64,000 bases of DNA from JAZDLX01 sp964538455 (GTDB lineage Bacteria > Electryoneota > Electryoneia > Electryoneales > Electryoneaceae). The stretch's first letter is position 1. Each line of letters begins with the position of its first letter. Of this stretch, positions 8,607 to 17,170 are shown piece by piece. The stretch is taken from NCBI GenBank assembly GCA_964538455.1, contig CAZIDZ010000012.1, forward strand, positions 1 to 64,000, in the 5' to 3' direction. The notes under the pieces were generated by a model. The model had not been told where the DNA came from, searched no databases, and was given only the letters and a program-made list of their open reading frames with translations. Both the position numbers and the translations under genes were made by a program.

Positions 8607-9527
8607 TCAAAATGTGGAACTTGCCAGTACCCCGGCGAAGAGTGTGGACAAAACGACTCCTTCGGGGCCCTCGCAGATCCCGGCCATCGCAATCGGGACC
8701 GAACCGCCGGCGATCACCATCGCCGAGGGCTCCTCACAGAGGCAGGTCAGCGCGTGGAACACGCCGCGTGCCACCGTCAGGTTCGGTGCGACCAAGAGGT
8801 CCGCGTGGCCAGCGACGTTCCCGGCGATCCCCTTCTTCTCCGCGGCATGGGGGCTGATCGCCAGGTCCATCGAGAGCGGACCCTCTACCGCCAGGTTTTC
8901 TTCGCCCGCAAGTTTTCGTGCCGCCGCTTCCGCCGTGACCGTTGCCGGAATCCCCTCGCTGACCGTTTCCACTGCCGCGAGCAACGCCGCTCGCGGGACC
9001 TCGATTCCGAGCGATCGAAGCAGCTGTCCTCCGAGGCGCGATACCCGCTCCAAGCGATCGGGTTCGCCTCCAGTGTTCGAAAAAAGATCCCCCACCAGCA
9101 GCGGGCGTCCCAGCAACGCCGGGTGCAACAAGGCGAAACCTGCGGCACTCTGCGGGATCAGTTCCTCGTCGAGCTCCTGTAACTTTTCAGCGAGTCTCCA
9201 TCCCCGCCCCGGAGGGATCGCCAGCAGATCGAGCGCATTTTCATGGATCAGCCGCTCGGCGTCTTCCAGCACGTTCTCGTACTCACCAATTCCGTCGCTC
9301 AGCTTGAACTGGTTGTCATCGGAGAGGCTCGCCAGAATCCGTTCACTGTACTGTTCCCGAAGAATCAGCGTGGGCTCGAACCACGCCGCTTCCAAATGAT
9401 TCCACAGCGCCTCGACAAACGCGGTGTCGTCGTCCGGGAGCAGGATGCCGAGTCGCAGGCGTTCCCGGTTGCGACGCAGCTCCCGCACGTGTGATGCGAG
9501 CATCTCCCGGAGCGAATCGTTCTTCAT
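8607..9527 (-). CDS. Phosphate acetyl/butyryltransferase-like protein, divergent copy
   Basis: The 306-residue protein carries a PTA/PTB fold in its second half: HPALLGRPLLVGDLF, ENLAVEGPLSMDLAISPHAA, AGHADLLVAPNLTVARGVFHAL and AMVIAGGSVPIAM. These parallel GPMTLECAC, CADILLVHTLEEGN and GVIAGARVPISL in the neighbouring gene. The first 120 residues are more divergent. ATG 9527 overlaps the stop codon of the upstream gene in an ATGA arrangement, indicating translational coupling; a longer frame to 9794 runs inside that gene and is a shadow. It may be a partner subunit or a paralogue with altered acyl specificity. Confidence 0.75.
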   Translation of the reverse strand: MKNDSLREMLASHVRELRRNRERLRLGILLPDDDTAFVEALWNHLEAAWFEPTLILREQYSERILASLSDDNQFKLSDGIGEYENVLEDAERLIHENALDLLAIPPGRGWRLAEKLQELDEELIPQSAAGFALLHPALLGRPLLVGDLFSNTGGEPDRLERVSRLGGQLLRSLGIEVPRAALLAAVETVSEGIPATVTAEAAARKLAGEENLAVEGPLSMDLAISPHAAEKKGIAGNVAGHADLLVAPNLTVARGVFHALTCLCEEPSAMVIAGGSVPIAMAGICEGPEGVVLSTLFAGVLASSTF

Positions 9528-10483
9528 TGTCCAGCCTCCCGCTGCATCTGCGCAATACAGACCGCGAGCGCGATGGAGGCCATCTTGTTCATCATCGTGT
9601 CGCTTCGGGAGACGAGGCTGATTGGAACGCGGGCTCCGGCGATCACTCCCATGAACACGGCGCCGCCGAACTGGATCAGCGTCTTCGCGATGATATTGCC
9701 CTCCTCGAGGGTGTGTACGAGGAGAATGTCCGCGCAGCCCGCGACGTCGTTTTCCGCTTCGGTCGCATTCACCATCGGGTAGGTGCATGCGCATTCGAGC
9801 GTCATCGGTCCCTCGATCGTCAGTCTGTCGCCAAAGCGTTTTCTTGCGGCGTGAACGATTCGGTCCGCCGCGAGCGTTTCAGGGAGATCTTCGCGCACCC
9901 GGTTGTCCGGCGCGAGCACCGCCACCCGGGGGGGATCGACGCCGACCGCCCGCATCACCGCCATCCCGTTGCTCAGGATCGTTAGCTTCTCATCGTGGGT
10001 CGGAGCGACGACAGTGCCGCCGTCGGTGATGTTCAACAGCTTGCTGTACCGCGGGATGTACAACACCGCACTGTGGCTGACAAGTTCTCGGTCGCGCAAT
10101 CCGTATTCATGTTTCAGCAGGGTTTTGAGCAGCGTGCTTGTCTTCATGAATCCTTTCATCACGACCTGCGCGCGGCCGGACGCGGCGAGCTCGGCGGCTT
10201 TTGCCGCCGCCTCGTCTTCGGTTTCGCTGGCGATGATTTCGAACGTACCGGATGCCACGTTCGCCGACTTCAACGCGTTCTCAATCCGCTCGGGGCGGCC
10301 CACAAGCAGCGCGTCCGCTATGCCCTCCTGCCGGCATCGGTCCAGCGCGGACAGCACGTCTTCCTCTTCCGCGGCGGCAACCGCGACCGTGGTCATCCCG
10401 GCAGCCGCCCCGATTGCCCGGGCGCGCTCGAGAACCTGATCAGAGTGGGTGAGGGGGGTGTTCAGTGTGAGAACCGCTGGCAT
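9524..10483 (-). CDS. Phosphate butyryltransferase/acetyltransferase family protein
   Basis: A 319-residue enzyme of the Ptb/Pta family, which exchanges CoA for phosphate on short acyl groups (acyl-CoA + phosphate to acyl phosphate). Visible family segments are ALLVGRPERIENALK, AQVVMKGFMKTSTLLKTLL, VSHSAVLYIPRYSKLLNITDG, EGPMTLECAC, GCADILLVHTLEEGNIIAK and GVIAGARVPISLVSRSD. It most resembles Ptb and the C-terminal half of bifunctional enoyl-CoA hydratase/phosphate acetyltransferases. No butyrate or acetate kinase gene is adjacent. A second, more divergent copy follows with a 4-bp overlap. Confidence 0.85.
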   Translation of the reverse strand: MPAVLTLNTPLTHSDQVLERARAIGAAAGMTTVAVAAAEEEDVLSALDRCRQEGIADALLVGRPERIENALKSANVASGTFEIIASETEDEAAAKAAELAASGRAQVVMKGFMKTSTLLKTLLKHEYGLRDRELVSHSAVLYIPRYSKLLNITDGGTVVAPTHDEKLTILSNGMAVMRAVGVDPPRVAVLAPDNRVREDLPETLAADRIVHAARKRFGDRLTIEGPMTLECACTYPMVNATEAENDVAGCADILLVHTLEEGNIIAKTLIQFGGAVFMGVIAGARVPISLVSRSDTMMNKMASIALAVCIAQMQREAGQ

Positions 10484-10690
10484 CGATTATCCCAGGTCTG
10501 TTCTTATCGATGCTCAAAGTAGCCAATAAGCCAAAGAAGGTGCAAGCTGTAACAAAATGAATTTCCTGACGTAGCGGTCAAAAGTGTGCGAAGAGGACTT
10601 TTTAGACGCTAGAAAAATACAGGGCTATTTTCAGCTCGGTCATTTCCTTCACCAATCTCAGATAAATTTCTAGGTTGCATGGAAACTCGT

Positions 10691-11554
10691 TCAGGGTTCC
10701 CGTTTTCCCGAAAGGATTAACCCGAGCAGGATTCTCGCGACCTGCGCGGCGAGCACGCTGCTGCGTCCGGTGTGATCGAGGTCCGGGGCGAGTTCGACGA
10801 CATCGGCGCCCACGACTTGGCGGCCTTTGAGCGAATGGACCATCTCGGAGAATTCGCCCCAACCGTACCCACCCGCTTCCACCGTGCCGGTTCCGGGCAC
10901 CAGCGCGGGATCGAACCCGTCCACATCGACGGAGATGTAGATCGGTGCGTCCCCGATCTTCTCCAGGAATTTCCGAATGCCCTCAGCGCAGGGAGCATAC
11001 TGCAGACTGTGTTTCCGGATCAGTGCGAATTCTTCCTTCGTGCCGCTGCGCACACCAAACAGCGCAAGCCGTGCCGGTCCGACCAGGTCGAGCACACGGT
11101 AGGTGACACAGGCGTGGCTGAAAAGCGATCCCTCGTAGGTTTCGCGAAGATCGGCATGAGCGTCGAAAACAACGCACGCCAGATCCGGGTGGCGCGATAG
11201 CGCGCGTTCGACGAGCGGCAGGGTCACGGAGTGTTCGCCGCCTAACCCGAGTACCGGAAGTCCGGCGGGTATCTCCCTGATCGCGGAACGCATCTGGTCA
11301 ACCGCTTCTTCGGCGGACACGGTGTCGATCTCTGCATTGCCGAGATCGACGTACCGGCCCACATCGAACAGATTCAGCCCTAGATTCGGATCGAAGGTTT
11401 CGATGCTGTCGCTGGCGATGCGTATCGCATCCGGACCGAATCGTGCGCCTCCGCGGTATGACGCCGTCCCGTCCCACGGCAGGCCGACAATGGCGGTATC
11501 TGCGCCGTCAAGCGAAGGGGAGGAATCGACAAAATGCAGCGGTCGGATCTTCAT
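10691..11554 (-). CDS. speB: Agmatinase
   Basis: This 287-residue ureohydrolase should hydrolyse agmatine to putrescine and urea in the cytoplasm. The binuclear manganese ligands are all present: His in GLGGEHSVTLP, Asp/His/Asp in VVFDAHADLR, and Asp/Asp in SVDVDGFDPALVPGTGTVE. The length matches SpeB. It is the last gene of the polyamine operon, 90 bases after speE. Because a spermidine synthase is present, it could instead hydrolyse N1-aminopropylagmatine as in Thermus; the sequence does not decide between them. Confidence 0.92.
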   Translation of the reverse strand: MKIRPLHFVDSSPSLDGADTAIVGLPWDGTASYRGGARFGPDAIRIASDSIETFDPNLGLNLFDVGRYVDLGNAEIDTVSAEEAVDQMRSAIREIPAGLPVLGLGGEHSVTLPLVERALSRHPDLACVVFDAHADLRETYEGSLFSHACVTYRVLDLVGPARLALFGVRSGTKEEFALIRKHSLQYAPCAEGIRKFLEKIGDAPIYISVDVDGFDPALVPGTGTVEAGGYGWGEFSEMVHSLKGRQVVGADVVELAPDLDHTGRSSVLAAQVARILLGLILSGKREP

Positions 11555-11644
11555 CTTGCTCCAACCTTAATCGAGCGGCGTGCGGGTAATCGTTTGCGTC
11601 GCGGATCGAGCGCTGAAAAGGTAGCACCATCGCAGCTGTTGCCG

Positions 11645-12529
11645 CTACAGGTCCAGCTCGCGGCGCGCGTACGTCGGCAAAGCGAAACTGCCCCGGTGGA
11701 TCTCCTCATTCCAGTAGCTGCACCCCTCGGCGATCTCCGCGGCACGGGTGGGGTCGAGCGCCTGGAGTGGATCCGGTCCCTTGCTCGCCAAGGCGAAAGC
11801 CCACGTCCCTGAAGGGTATACGGCGATCTGGCTGGTATAGACGCGTAGCAGCGGAAAGATTTCGCGCAGGGTCAAGGTGATGCTTTTCAACATCTCCATG
11901 CCGTACAGCGTGGACTCCGCCTGGCAGACCATCACGCCATCCTTGTCGAGAATCCGGTGAACGTTCGTGTAGAATTCTTCGCCGAAAAGGCCAAGCGCCG
12001 GACCGAACGGATCGGTGCTGTCCACGATCACAACGTCGTAGCTGGCGTCTTCGGCGTCGCGAACGTAGCGCACACCGTCCCCGATCACCAGGTCCACCTT
12101 TGGGTGGTCGAACGCCGCGGCGATTTTCGGCAGGTGCTGCTTGCAGATCCGCACTACTTCGCCGTCGATCTCGACCTGGCGGGCCAGTTCGACCTCGGGG
12201 TGGCGAACGATCTCGCGCAGCGTGCCGCCGTCCCCGCCGCCGATCACGAGCACTCGCTTTGGGTGGGGGTGCGTCAGCAGGGGGACATGCACGATCATTT
12301 CATGGTAGGCCGTTTCATCACGTTCGGTCAGCATCACGCAATCGTCCATGACCAGCAGTTTGCCGTGGGTCTCCGTTTCGAAAAGCTGGATGCGCTGAAA
12401 ATCACTCTGCACATCCTCGAGGATTTCCTTCACTTTGAAACTCAGACCGGTTGCACCCGGAAACCACTCCGTGTACACCAACCCCGCCCCGTTCGGTTCG
12501 GCGACCGGTTTTTTTACCTGCTTTGCCAT
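11645..12529 (-). CDS. speE: Spermidine synthase
   Basis: The 294-residue aminopropyltransferase moves an aminopropyl group from decarboxylated SAM to putrescine or agmatine. It shows the family motifs TERDETAYHEMIVHVPLL, VLVIGGGDGGTLREI and DVVIVDSTDPFGPALGLF, including the substrate-gating DSTDP loop, and GMEMLKSITLTL further on. It lies between arginine decarboxylase (100 bases upstream) and agmatinase (90 bases downstream) on the same strand, completing the route from arginine to spermidine. Confidence 0.95.
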   Translation of the reverse strand: MAKQVKKPVAEPNGAGLVYTEWFPGATGLSFKVKEILEDVQSDFQRIQLFETETHGKLLVMDDCVMLTERDETAYHEMIVHVPLLTHPHPKRVLVIGGGDGGTLREIVRHPEVELARQVEIDGEVVRICKQHLPKIAAAFDHPKVDLVIGDGVRYVRDAEDASYDVVIVDSTDPFGPALGLFGEEFYTNVHRILDKDGVMVCQAESTLYGMEMLKSITLTLREIFPLLRVYTSQIAVYPSGTWAFALASKGPDPLQALDPTRAAEIAEGCSYWNEEIHRGSFALPTYARRELDL

Positions 12530-12629
12530 CGCACTGCCGTCCCCGTTGGCCTGTCAATAAGAATCCGGCCGGGAATACCCCGCCGGAACGATGAACGACG
12601 TCCCGCGTGCCTCCGATTCGGGGCGCTGC

Positions 12630-13157
12630 CTAAAAACCGAGCACCACCGCCGCGAACGCCGTACCGATGTTCTGCACGTGATGTTCAACTGACGAGGACA
12701 TCACGGCCTTCAATTCTCGCCCGCGCATTGCGAACGCCTCCTTCGCCATCTGCCGGGCGATGCGTTCCGCCGACTTGGCCGTGCCGCGCGCCGAATACTC
12801 CATGATCACACCGGGTTCCTCGGGATTTTTCGGAACTCCCACGGCAACGGCCGCCGCGATCTGTTCCCCGGGGAGATGGCTGGTGATCGACGCGTAGGCC
12901 ACCGGCGTCAACGATCCGCTATCAAGCGGCCAGGGCTGAAGACTGCGCTTGCACCCGGGAGGGAGGATACTCGAGAGCTTAACCAGGTTGACATCACCGA
13001 CTTTCGCCGCCAGCAGCGCGCCGTCAAACGAATTCAGCGGTGTATAGCCCTCGGAGGATCCCTGTGTAAGGAAAAAACGTGTCGGGCGTGGCAAATCCAC
13101 GGCACCCTCCGCTGTTTTACCGGTCGCTGTTTTCGCGCGGCTCTTCGCTGGCGTCAC
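12630..13157 (-). CDS. pdaD: Pyruvoyl-dependent arginine decarboxylase
   Basis: This 175-residue proenzyme decarboxylates arginine to agmatine. The self-cleavage region KLSSILPPGCKR carries the Ser-Ser pair that splits into the beta and alpha chains, the second serine becoming the pyruvoyl group. The later EYSARGTAKSAERIARQM with its conserved glutamate also fits PvlArgDC. It starts with GTG at 13157, overlapping the stop of the AdoMet decarboxylase gene by 4 bases (GTGA), so the two pyruvoyl enzymes are translationally coupled. Confidence 0.92.
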   Translation of the reverse strand: MTPAKSRAKTATGKTAEGAVDLPRPTRFFLTQGSSEGYTPLNSFDGALLAAKVGDVNLVKLSSILPPGCKRSLQPWPLDSGSLTPVAYASITSHLPGEQIAAAVAVGVPKNPEEPGVIMEYSARGTAKSAERIARQMAKEAFAMRGRELKAVMSSSVEHHVQNIGTAFAAVVLGF

Positions 13158-13624
13158 TGGGCAATCTCCGCCGCGGCCTGAACGCCGTTTCCGTTCGCCG
13201 GCACCGGAATGCTTGGAAGTACGGCATCGGCCGCAACGGCGTAGATCGGTTTGTGAACGCCGTTCGCCTGGGGAAGGATACCGCGTTTCATCTCGACAAC
13301 GGACATGTTCTGGCTGCCCAGACGCTCCTCGAGAAGTTCAAAGCCTTTCATCGGATCCACGGTGTCGCCGCAGGTGAAAAGATCCACCGCGGCGTACCCG
13401 TACTCCGGCCACGTGTGAATCGAGAGATGCGACTCCGCGATCACGATTACACCGCTGACACCCCATGGACTGAACCTGTGAAACACCTTCTCGACAATGG
13501 TCGCTCCGCTCGCGAGAGCGGCTTCGATCATCGCCTCCTCGATGCCTTCAAGATTGTCGAGAATGTCCTTCTCGCATTCGTAAAACTCCACCATCATCTG
13601 ATGGCCAAGCGCGCGAGGTTTCAA
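13154..13624 (-). CDS. speH: S-adenosylmethionine decarboxylase proenzyme (SpeH type)
   Basis: A 156-residue prokaryotic class 1b AdoMet decarboxylase, which supplies the aminopropyl donor for spermidine synthesis. The processing site is ESHLSIHTWPEYGYAAVDLF, where cleavage before the first Ser yields the pyruvoyl group, followed by the conserved TCGD. The first codon is a TTG at 13624, supported by AGGAGG 8 bases upstream. It is about 30 residues longer than the usual 120-130, the extra being an Ala/Pro/Asn-rich C-terminal tail. It is the first enzyme gene of the polyamine operon. Confidence 0.93.
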   Translation of the reverse strand: MKPRALGHQMMVEFYECEKDILDNLEGIEEAMIEAALASGATIVEKVFHRFSPWGVSGVIVIAESHLSIHTWPEYGYAAVDLFTCGDTVDPMKGFELLEERLGSQNMSVVEMKRGILPQANGVHKPIYAVAADAVLPSIPVPANGNGVQAAAEIAQ

Positions 13625-13714
13625 CGTTGGATCCTCCTGGTGGCCGGGACGTTCCCGGCAGGCTTTTACCCGCCCGATAAAAGGCGTCCTTCACAGTTTC
13701 AATGTTCGCCACCC

Positions 13715-14263
13715 TCAGAAATTGGGTGGACTGGTTATCCACAGAAAGCTCGCCTCCCGCCCGGTGTGATTCTCGACGGTCAGCCGGCTTTCGCCGCTCG
13801 CGTAGAATGTGTCGTTCCGTCCCGCCTTCAAGTTGCTTTTTCCGAAGTGAACCGTGATCTTGCCGCCGAGAACGTACCCGAACTGCTCGCCCGAATAGGG
13901 TTCCAGCGTCGCGCTCTCTCCGGGGGAAAGGTGCACCCGGACCGGTTCCATCTCGCGGTTCGCCGCGCCGGGCACCAGCGCCACAAAATCCTTCACACCT
14001 TCCCGCTCCAAGTGAACCTGATCCTGTTCGCGGAAGACGAACCGTTCCTTGCTCGGGCGGAAAAAGTCGGCGATGTGAATGTTCAACGCGTCCAGGATCA
14101 TCAACAGACTGTCGATCGAGATCGAAACCTTTCCCCGTTCCAGCTGACTGATGAATCCGGGGGTCAGATCTGCGCGTTCGGCGAGCTCCCGCAGCGTCAT
14201 CTCGGACGCCTGGCGGAGCCTGCGAATGTGCTGACCGATTTCTTCCAGCCTGTCTGCAGCCAT
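13715..14263 (-). CDS. XRE-family regulator with C-terminal cupin domain
   Basis: The 182-residue protein joins an N-terminal helix-turn-helix (residues 8-65, MTLRELAERADLTPGFISQL) to a small cupin (about 105-178, with HLSPGESATLEPYSGEQFGY and LKAGRNDTFYASG). This is the architecture of PuuR and related small-ligand-sensing repressors. It is the first gene of the polyamine operon, 90 bases upstream of speH, so feedback sensing of a polyamine or precursor is a reasonable inference. A perfect 8-bp inverted repeat begins 5 bases upstream of its start codon and is a good autoregulatory site. No clear Shine-Dalgarno precedes ATG 14263. Confidence 0.88.
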   Translation of the reverse strand: MAADRLEEIGQHIRRLRQASEMTLRELAERADLTPGFISQLERGKVSISIDSLLMILDALNIHIADFFRPSKERFVFREQDQVHLEREGVKDFVALVPGAANREMEPVRVHLSPGESATLEPYSGEQFGYVLGGKITVHFGKSNLKAGRNDTFYASGESRLTVENHTGREASFLWITSPPNF

Positions 14264-14267
14264 CAGT

Positions 14268-14291
14268 ATAGTAAACTTTTTGTTTTACTAT
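14268..14291. promoter_or_regulatory. Inverted repeat, probable XRE-cupin operator
   Basis: ATAGTAAA at 14268-14275 and TTTACTAT at 14284-14291 form perfect 8-bp arms around an 8-base T-rich spacer. The site ends 4 bases before the regulator's start codon, so a bound protein would cover the promoter -10 region or leader. Confidence 0.65.
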
Positions 14292-14458
14292 CATGCATGA
14301 CGTTTTATGGCCGGTAATGTATTTGGAATGGATATTCAACACAAGAGGCTGCCCCTGCTCCGGAGCCCGTTGTGCCATGATAGTGTTGCTTGAAATGATT
14401 CTATGTGAAACACGAAGGAAAACGAGAAGAGCCTGATAAGATCCTAAAATAAATGATC

Positions 14459-15124
14459 TTACGATTCAGTCGAGGAACGTTGAGGCGAATTGTCGGATGG
14501 AGAATTGTGCTCTTTCCGGAAAAATGTGCGGAGACGGCTGAGGGCGACGACGCGATAGTGAGGGCGCCAAGTCGAATTGAAATACTCGCTGTGGTGGATC
14601 GGCGGCCAACCGTGTTTGCGCACCAGCCGCGTGACATCGAGCAGATCGCGCGTTGAAGGCCCGTGGAGCCGCCCGCAGGCGAACAGGCGAAGCGTTTGAT
14701 ACCAGGCTCTTTGGACTGCGGTGGAGTCGTCGGGCACGGCGGAGTCGGCGACCAGTTTCGCCAGTTGTTCGAGGGTTCTTCCGGATGCCAGCCAACCCGC
14801 CAAGTGCACACGGACGTATCCCCGGCCGATCGGCTCCACCAGCACCGTGTCCGCCCAGTCGAGAGAATCCATGCTGCTGCACTCGACGTTCAGCCAGTGA
14901 AGCAGGTGTTGGGGATCTTTGCCGAGATGACCCGGACCGGAAGCGGTCTGGAAAACGAGCTTGTAGAGATCCGCCGCCTCCATCCCGGAGTATCGGGTGA
15001 GATGATCGCGAAGAATCGCCTCATCCGGTGCGGGCGTCCACCGGGTGCCGATCACGTAACCGATGACGAGCAGGAGGCTCACAAGGAGAACAGCGCCAGG
15101 AAATATCCTGGACAACTGTGTCAT
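14459..15124 (-). CDS. Conserved hypothetical protein, membrane-anchored
   Basis: A 221-residue protein with one N-terminal hydrophobic segment (residues 8-26, AVLLVSLLLVIGYVIGT) and a soluble remainder. Two segments look conserved: DLYKLVFQTASGPGHLG near residue 50 and HHSEYFNSTWRPHYRVV near residue 180. I associate the GPGH and HHS...RPxYRVV pattern with an uncharacterised family, but cannot name a function. The His-rich motifs could bind metal. Its start overlaps the stop of the PorV-like gene in an ATGA arrangement, so the two are co-translated. Confidence 0.65.
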   Translation of the reverse strand: MTQLSRIFPGAVLLVSLLLVIGYVIGTRWTPAPDEAILRDHLTRYSGMEAADLYKLVFQTASGPGHLGKDPQHLLHWLNVECSSMDSLDWADTVLVEPIGRGYVRVHLAGWLASGRTLEQLAKLVADSAVPDDSTAVQRAWYQTLRLFACGRLHGPSTRDLLDVTRLVRKHGWPPIHHSEYFNSTWRPHYRVVALSRLRTFFRKEHNSPSDNSPQRSSTES

Positions 15125-16101
15125 TTCCTGGAACCCCAGGAAATCTGGAGGCTGATCCGGTGAGTTGCACCGAGCTCCTCGTGCCCGATAAACGCGTAAT
15201 CGAGGACAAAGGGGCGGAGATTCAGTCCCGCGCCATAGGTCAGCCTGTTTTCATCAAGTCCGATTCGGGCCGAGACGACGTTGCGAATCGTGTATTCAAA
15301 ACCGGCCTTGAACGCGAAGAAATCGCTGTTTCCCCAGGATTCTGTTCGGGCGGCAACCTCCACGACAGGCATCGCGCGGGCCTGCAGCCGGTCGAGCGGC
15401 AGATCAAGGGACGCGCCGACACGCAGAGTGGGCACAATCGTTTCCTTTAGTCCGGTGTCCCAGACGAGCAGCGTCGACAGGGCGTCGCGGAGCTGAACTC
15501 CGAGCAGCAGCGGTCCCCACCGGCGTGCGGCGCCGACATCCACTCCCAGGCCGAACGCGTGATTGTCCGCGAGGTGCTTGTAAAGCAGTTTGGCGCTCGC
15601 ACCAGCCTGGAAACCGTACAGGGAAGGTTTCGAATACCCGAGCAGGAACGCGTATTCGGCTGCGCTGGAGTTTCCCGTAACCTGGGGGAGGTTATCGGGG
15701 CCGAGCGGCAGGTTCGGGTCGCGGAGTGTTTCGCTGAGCAGGATGTCATCGACACCCTGGCGCACAATTCCGAGACCGAGGGCGGTGCCATCCTGCCGGG
15801 TCGACACCCAGTCGGCGTGATCCACCTTGACCGCGCTCGAGAAACGGTCGGCATGCATCAGCGAAAGCGACCGGCTCGAGAGTGTTGCGAGCCGGGAGGG
15901 GTTGGCGAGCAGCGCTGCTGGCCCGGTCGCGAAGGCCACGCCGGTTCCGCCGAGTGCGAGCAGGCGCGCGTTCGATTGGCCGCTCAGGTAATCCCCGGCA
16001 TATTTCGCACCCAAGGAAAATTCGCCCCGTGCAGATACCGGGTGAAAGACAAAGAATGCAAGAGCGAGAATCGAAAGGGTGAGATTTTTGCCGAATCTCA
16101 T
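15121..16101 (-). CDS. PorV/PorQ-like outer-membrane protein
   Basis: The 326-residue protein has a signal peptide (LTLSILALAFFVFHPVSARG) and then the hallmark start of PorV/PorQ-type barrels, YLSGQSNARLLALGGTGVAFATGPAALLANPSRLA. The rest is long alternating beta strands to the C-terminus. PorV-like proteins shuttle T9SS substrates to the cell surface. The two T9SS cargo genes at 28 and 38 kb make that role plausible, though many paralogues exist with unknown roles. AGGAG lies 7 bases upstream of ATG 16101. Confidence 0.8.
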   Translation of the reverse strand: MRFGKNLTLSILALAFFVFHPVSARGEFSLGAKYAGDYLSGQSNARLLALGGTGVAFATGPAALLANPSRLATLSSRSLSLMHADRFSSAVKVDHADWVSTRQDGTALGLGIVRQGVDDILLSETLRDPNLPLGPDNLPQVTGNSSAAEYAFLLGYSKPSLYGFQAGASAKLLYKHLADNHAFGLGVDVGAARRWGPLLLGVQLRDALSTLLVWDTGLKETIVPTLRVGASLDLPLDRLQARAMPVVEVAARTESWGNSDFFAFKAGFEYTIRNVVSARIGLDENRLTYGAGLNLRPFVLDYAFIGHEELGATHRISLQISWGSRK

Positions 16102-16660
16102 GAATACTCCTGGTGTCGGGGTGTAGCCCCTGCACAGATCACCCTCACCGAGAGCGGTCTTCTGCGCACACTACGATCCTGCGATACAGCTCCATCAACA
16201 GCGTGCGCAATGGTCTGGCTACGCTCCTCGGCAAGGGTGATCCTGTTGTTGAAAATAGCGCTCTCCAACGTATACGGGCAAGTGTCGAACGAACTCGAGA
16301 AACCTGAAAACAGGCCTCTGGTCCCGTGGTTTATGGACCCAACAGAGTGCAGGCGGCAGGTGCACGGGATGCGCTTCGGCTGTTCCGTGACACGGAATCC
16401 GCTCGCCGAGAATTGGGTTGTACCTCTGTTCTACCTACTTGCCCGGGGACTAACGGTGGTATCTTCTCAAGTACCGTTTCAGTTTCATCACGCTCTCAAT
16501 TCCACACTCGTGGTGCTGGTTTGGTCGCCTGCCCACGACGACGTGCTCCAATTCGACCTGAAACGGCAGCGGCAGTGAGTCGGAAACGGGCGCCGCTCGG
16601 CTCCCGGTTTTGCTGTAAGTCGGCCGGGATGCCGGAGTCCGGGCGGATGAGAGGGATTGA
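16102..16660. other. 559-base stretch without a recognisable gene
   Basis: This lies between the divergent PorV-like and receiver genes. Frames that are open here (for example 16326-16736 on plus) have shuffled, low-complexity translations and no Shine-Dalgarno. I looked for the end of a histidine kinase upstream of the receiver domain and found none. It presumably holds both promoters. Confidence 0.6.
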
Positions 16661-17059
16661 ATGGAAGAGTGGAGAGGGTCGGGCACCGTCCTCGTCGTCG
16701 ATGATGAAGAGCCTGTCCGATACGTCTGCAAGCTGATCCTCGAGCAGCATGGGATCACGGTACTGACGGCGGAAGACGGGAAACAGGCGCTGAAAATCTA
16801 CCAGGAAAACCGTGGGCAGGTGGATCTCATCCTGCTCGACATGATGATGCCGCAGATGAGCGGTGAGGAGACCTTGAAGCTGCTGCGCGATTTGGACGAC
16901 AAAGTGCGCATCATCCTGTCAAGCGGATTCTCGGAGCAGGATCTCCAGCGGGACATGGAGATCCGTCCCAACGCGTTCATTCAGAAACCGTATCTCCCGG
17001 AAGAGCTCGTGCGCACGGTTCGGGACGTGTACGAATCCGGCACATCGGGAAACGCGTGA
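16661..17059 (+). CDS. Stand-alone response-regulator receiver domain
   Basis: A 132-residue CheY-like receiver with VLVVDDEEPVRY (acidic pocket), LILLDMMMPQMSGEE (phospho-acceptor Asp), the Ser in IILSSGF, and the conserved Lys in FIQKPYLPEELVRTV. There is no output domain. The leading GSGTVLVVDDEE is the form usually seen in receivers fused to the C-terminus of hybrid kinases, so this may be a detached receiver. No kinase is adjacent, and the partner is unknown. Confidence 0.85.
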   Translation: MEEWRGSGTVLVVDDEEPVRYVCKLILEQHGITVLTAEDGKQALKIYQENRGQVDLILLDMMMPQMSGEETLKLLRDLDDKVRIILSSGFSEQDLQRDMEIRPNAFIQKPYLPEELVRTVRDVYESGTSGNA

Positions 17060-17118
17060 CCCTTCCGCGGCCACATTCACCCTTCCCACGGGAGATGCTC
17101 CCGCCACCGTGCAAAACG

Positions 17119-17144
17119 GCCTCTCGCCATTCGCGACGAGAGGC
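17119..17144. terminator. Hairpin between convergent genes
   Basis: GCCTCTCG at 17119-17126 pairs with CGAGAGGC at 17137-17144 around a 10-base loop, in the space between the receiver and DJ-1 genes. On the minus strand the stem is followed by CGTTTTGC, a weak T-tract. Confidence 0.6.
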
Positions 17145-17170
17145 GCGCGATAGCGGTTCTCATCCGCCAG

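Noticed and set aside
16105..16660. Remnant of a histidine kinase before the receiver domain
   Set aside because: No H-box, N-box or G-box pieces could be seen in any frame.
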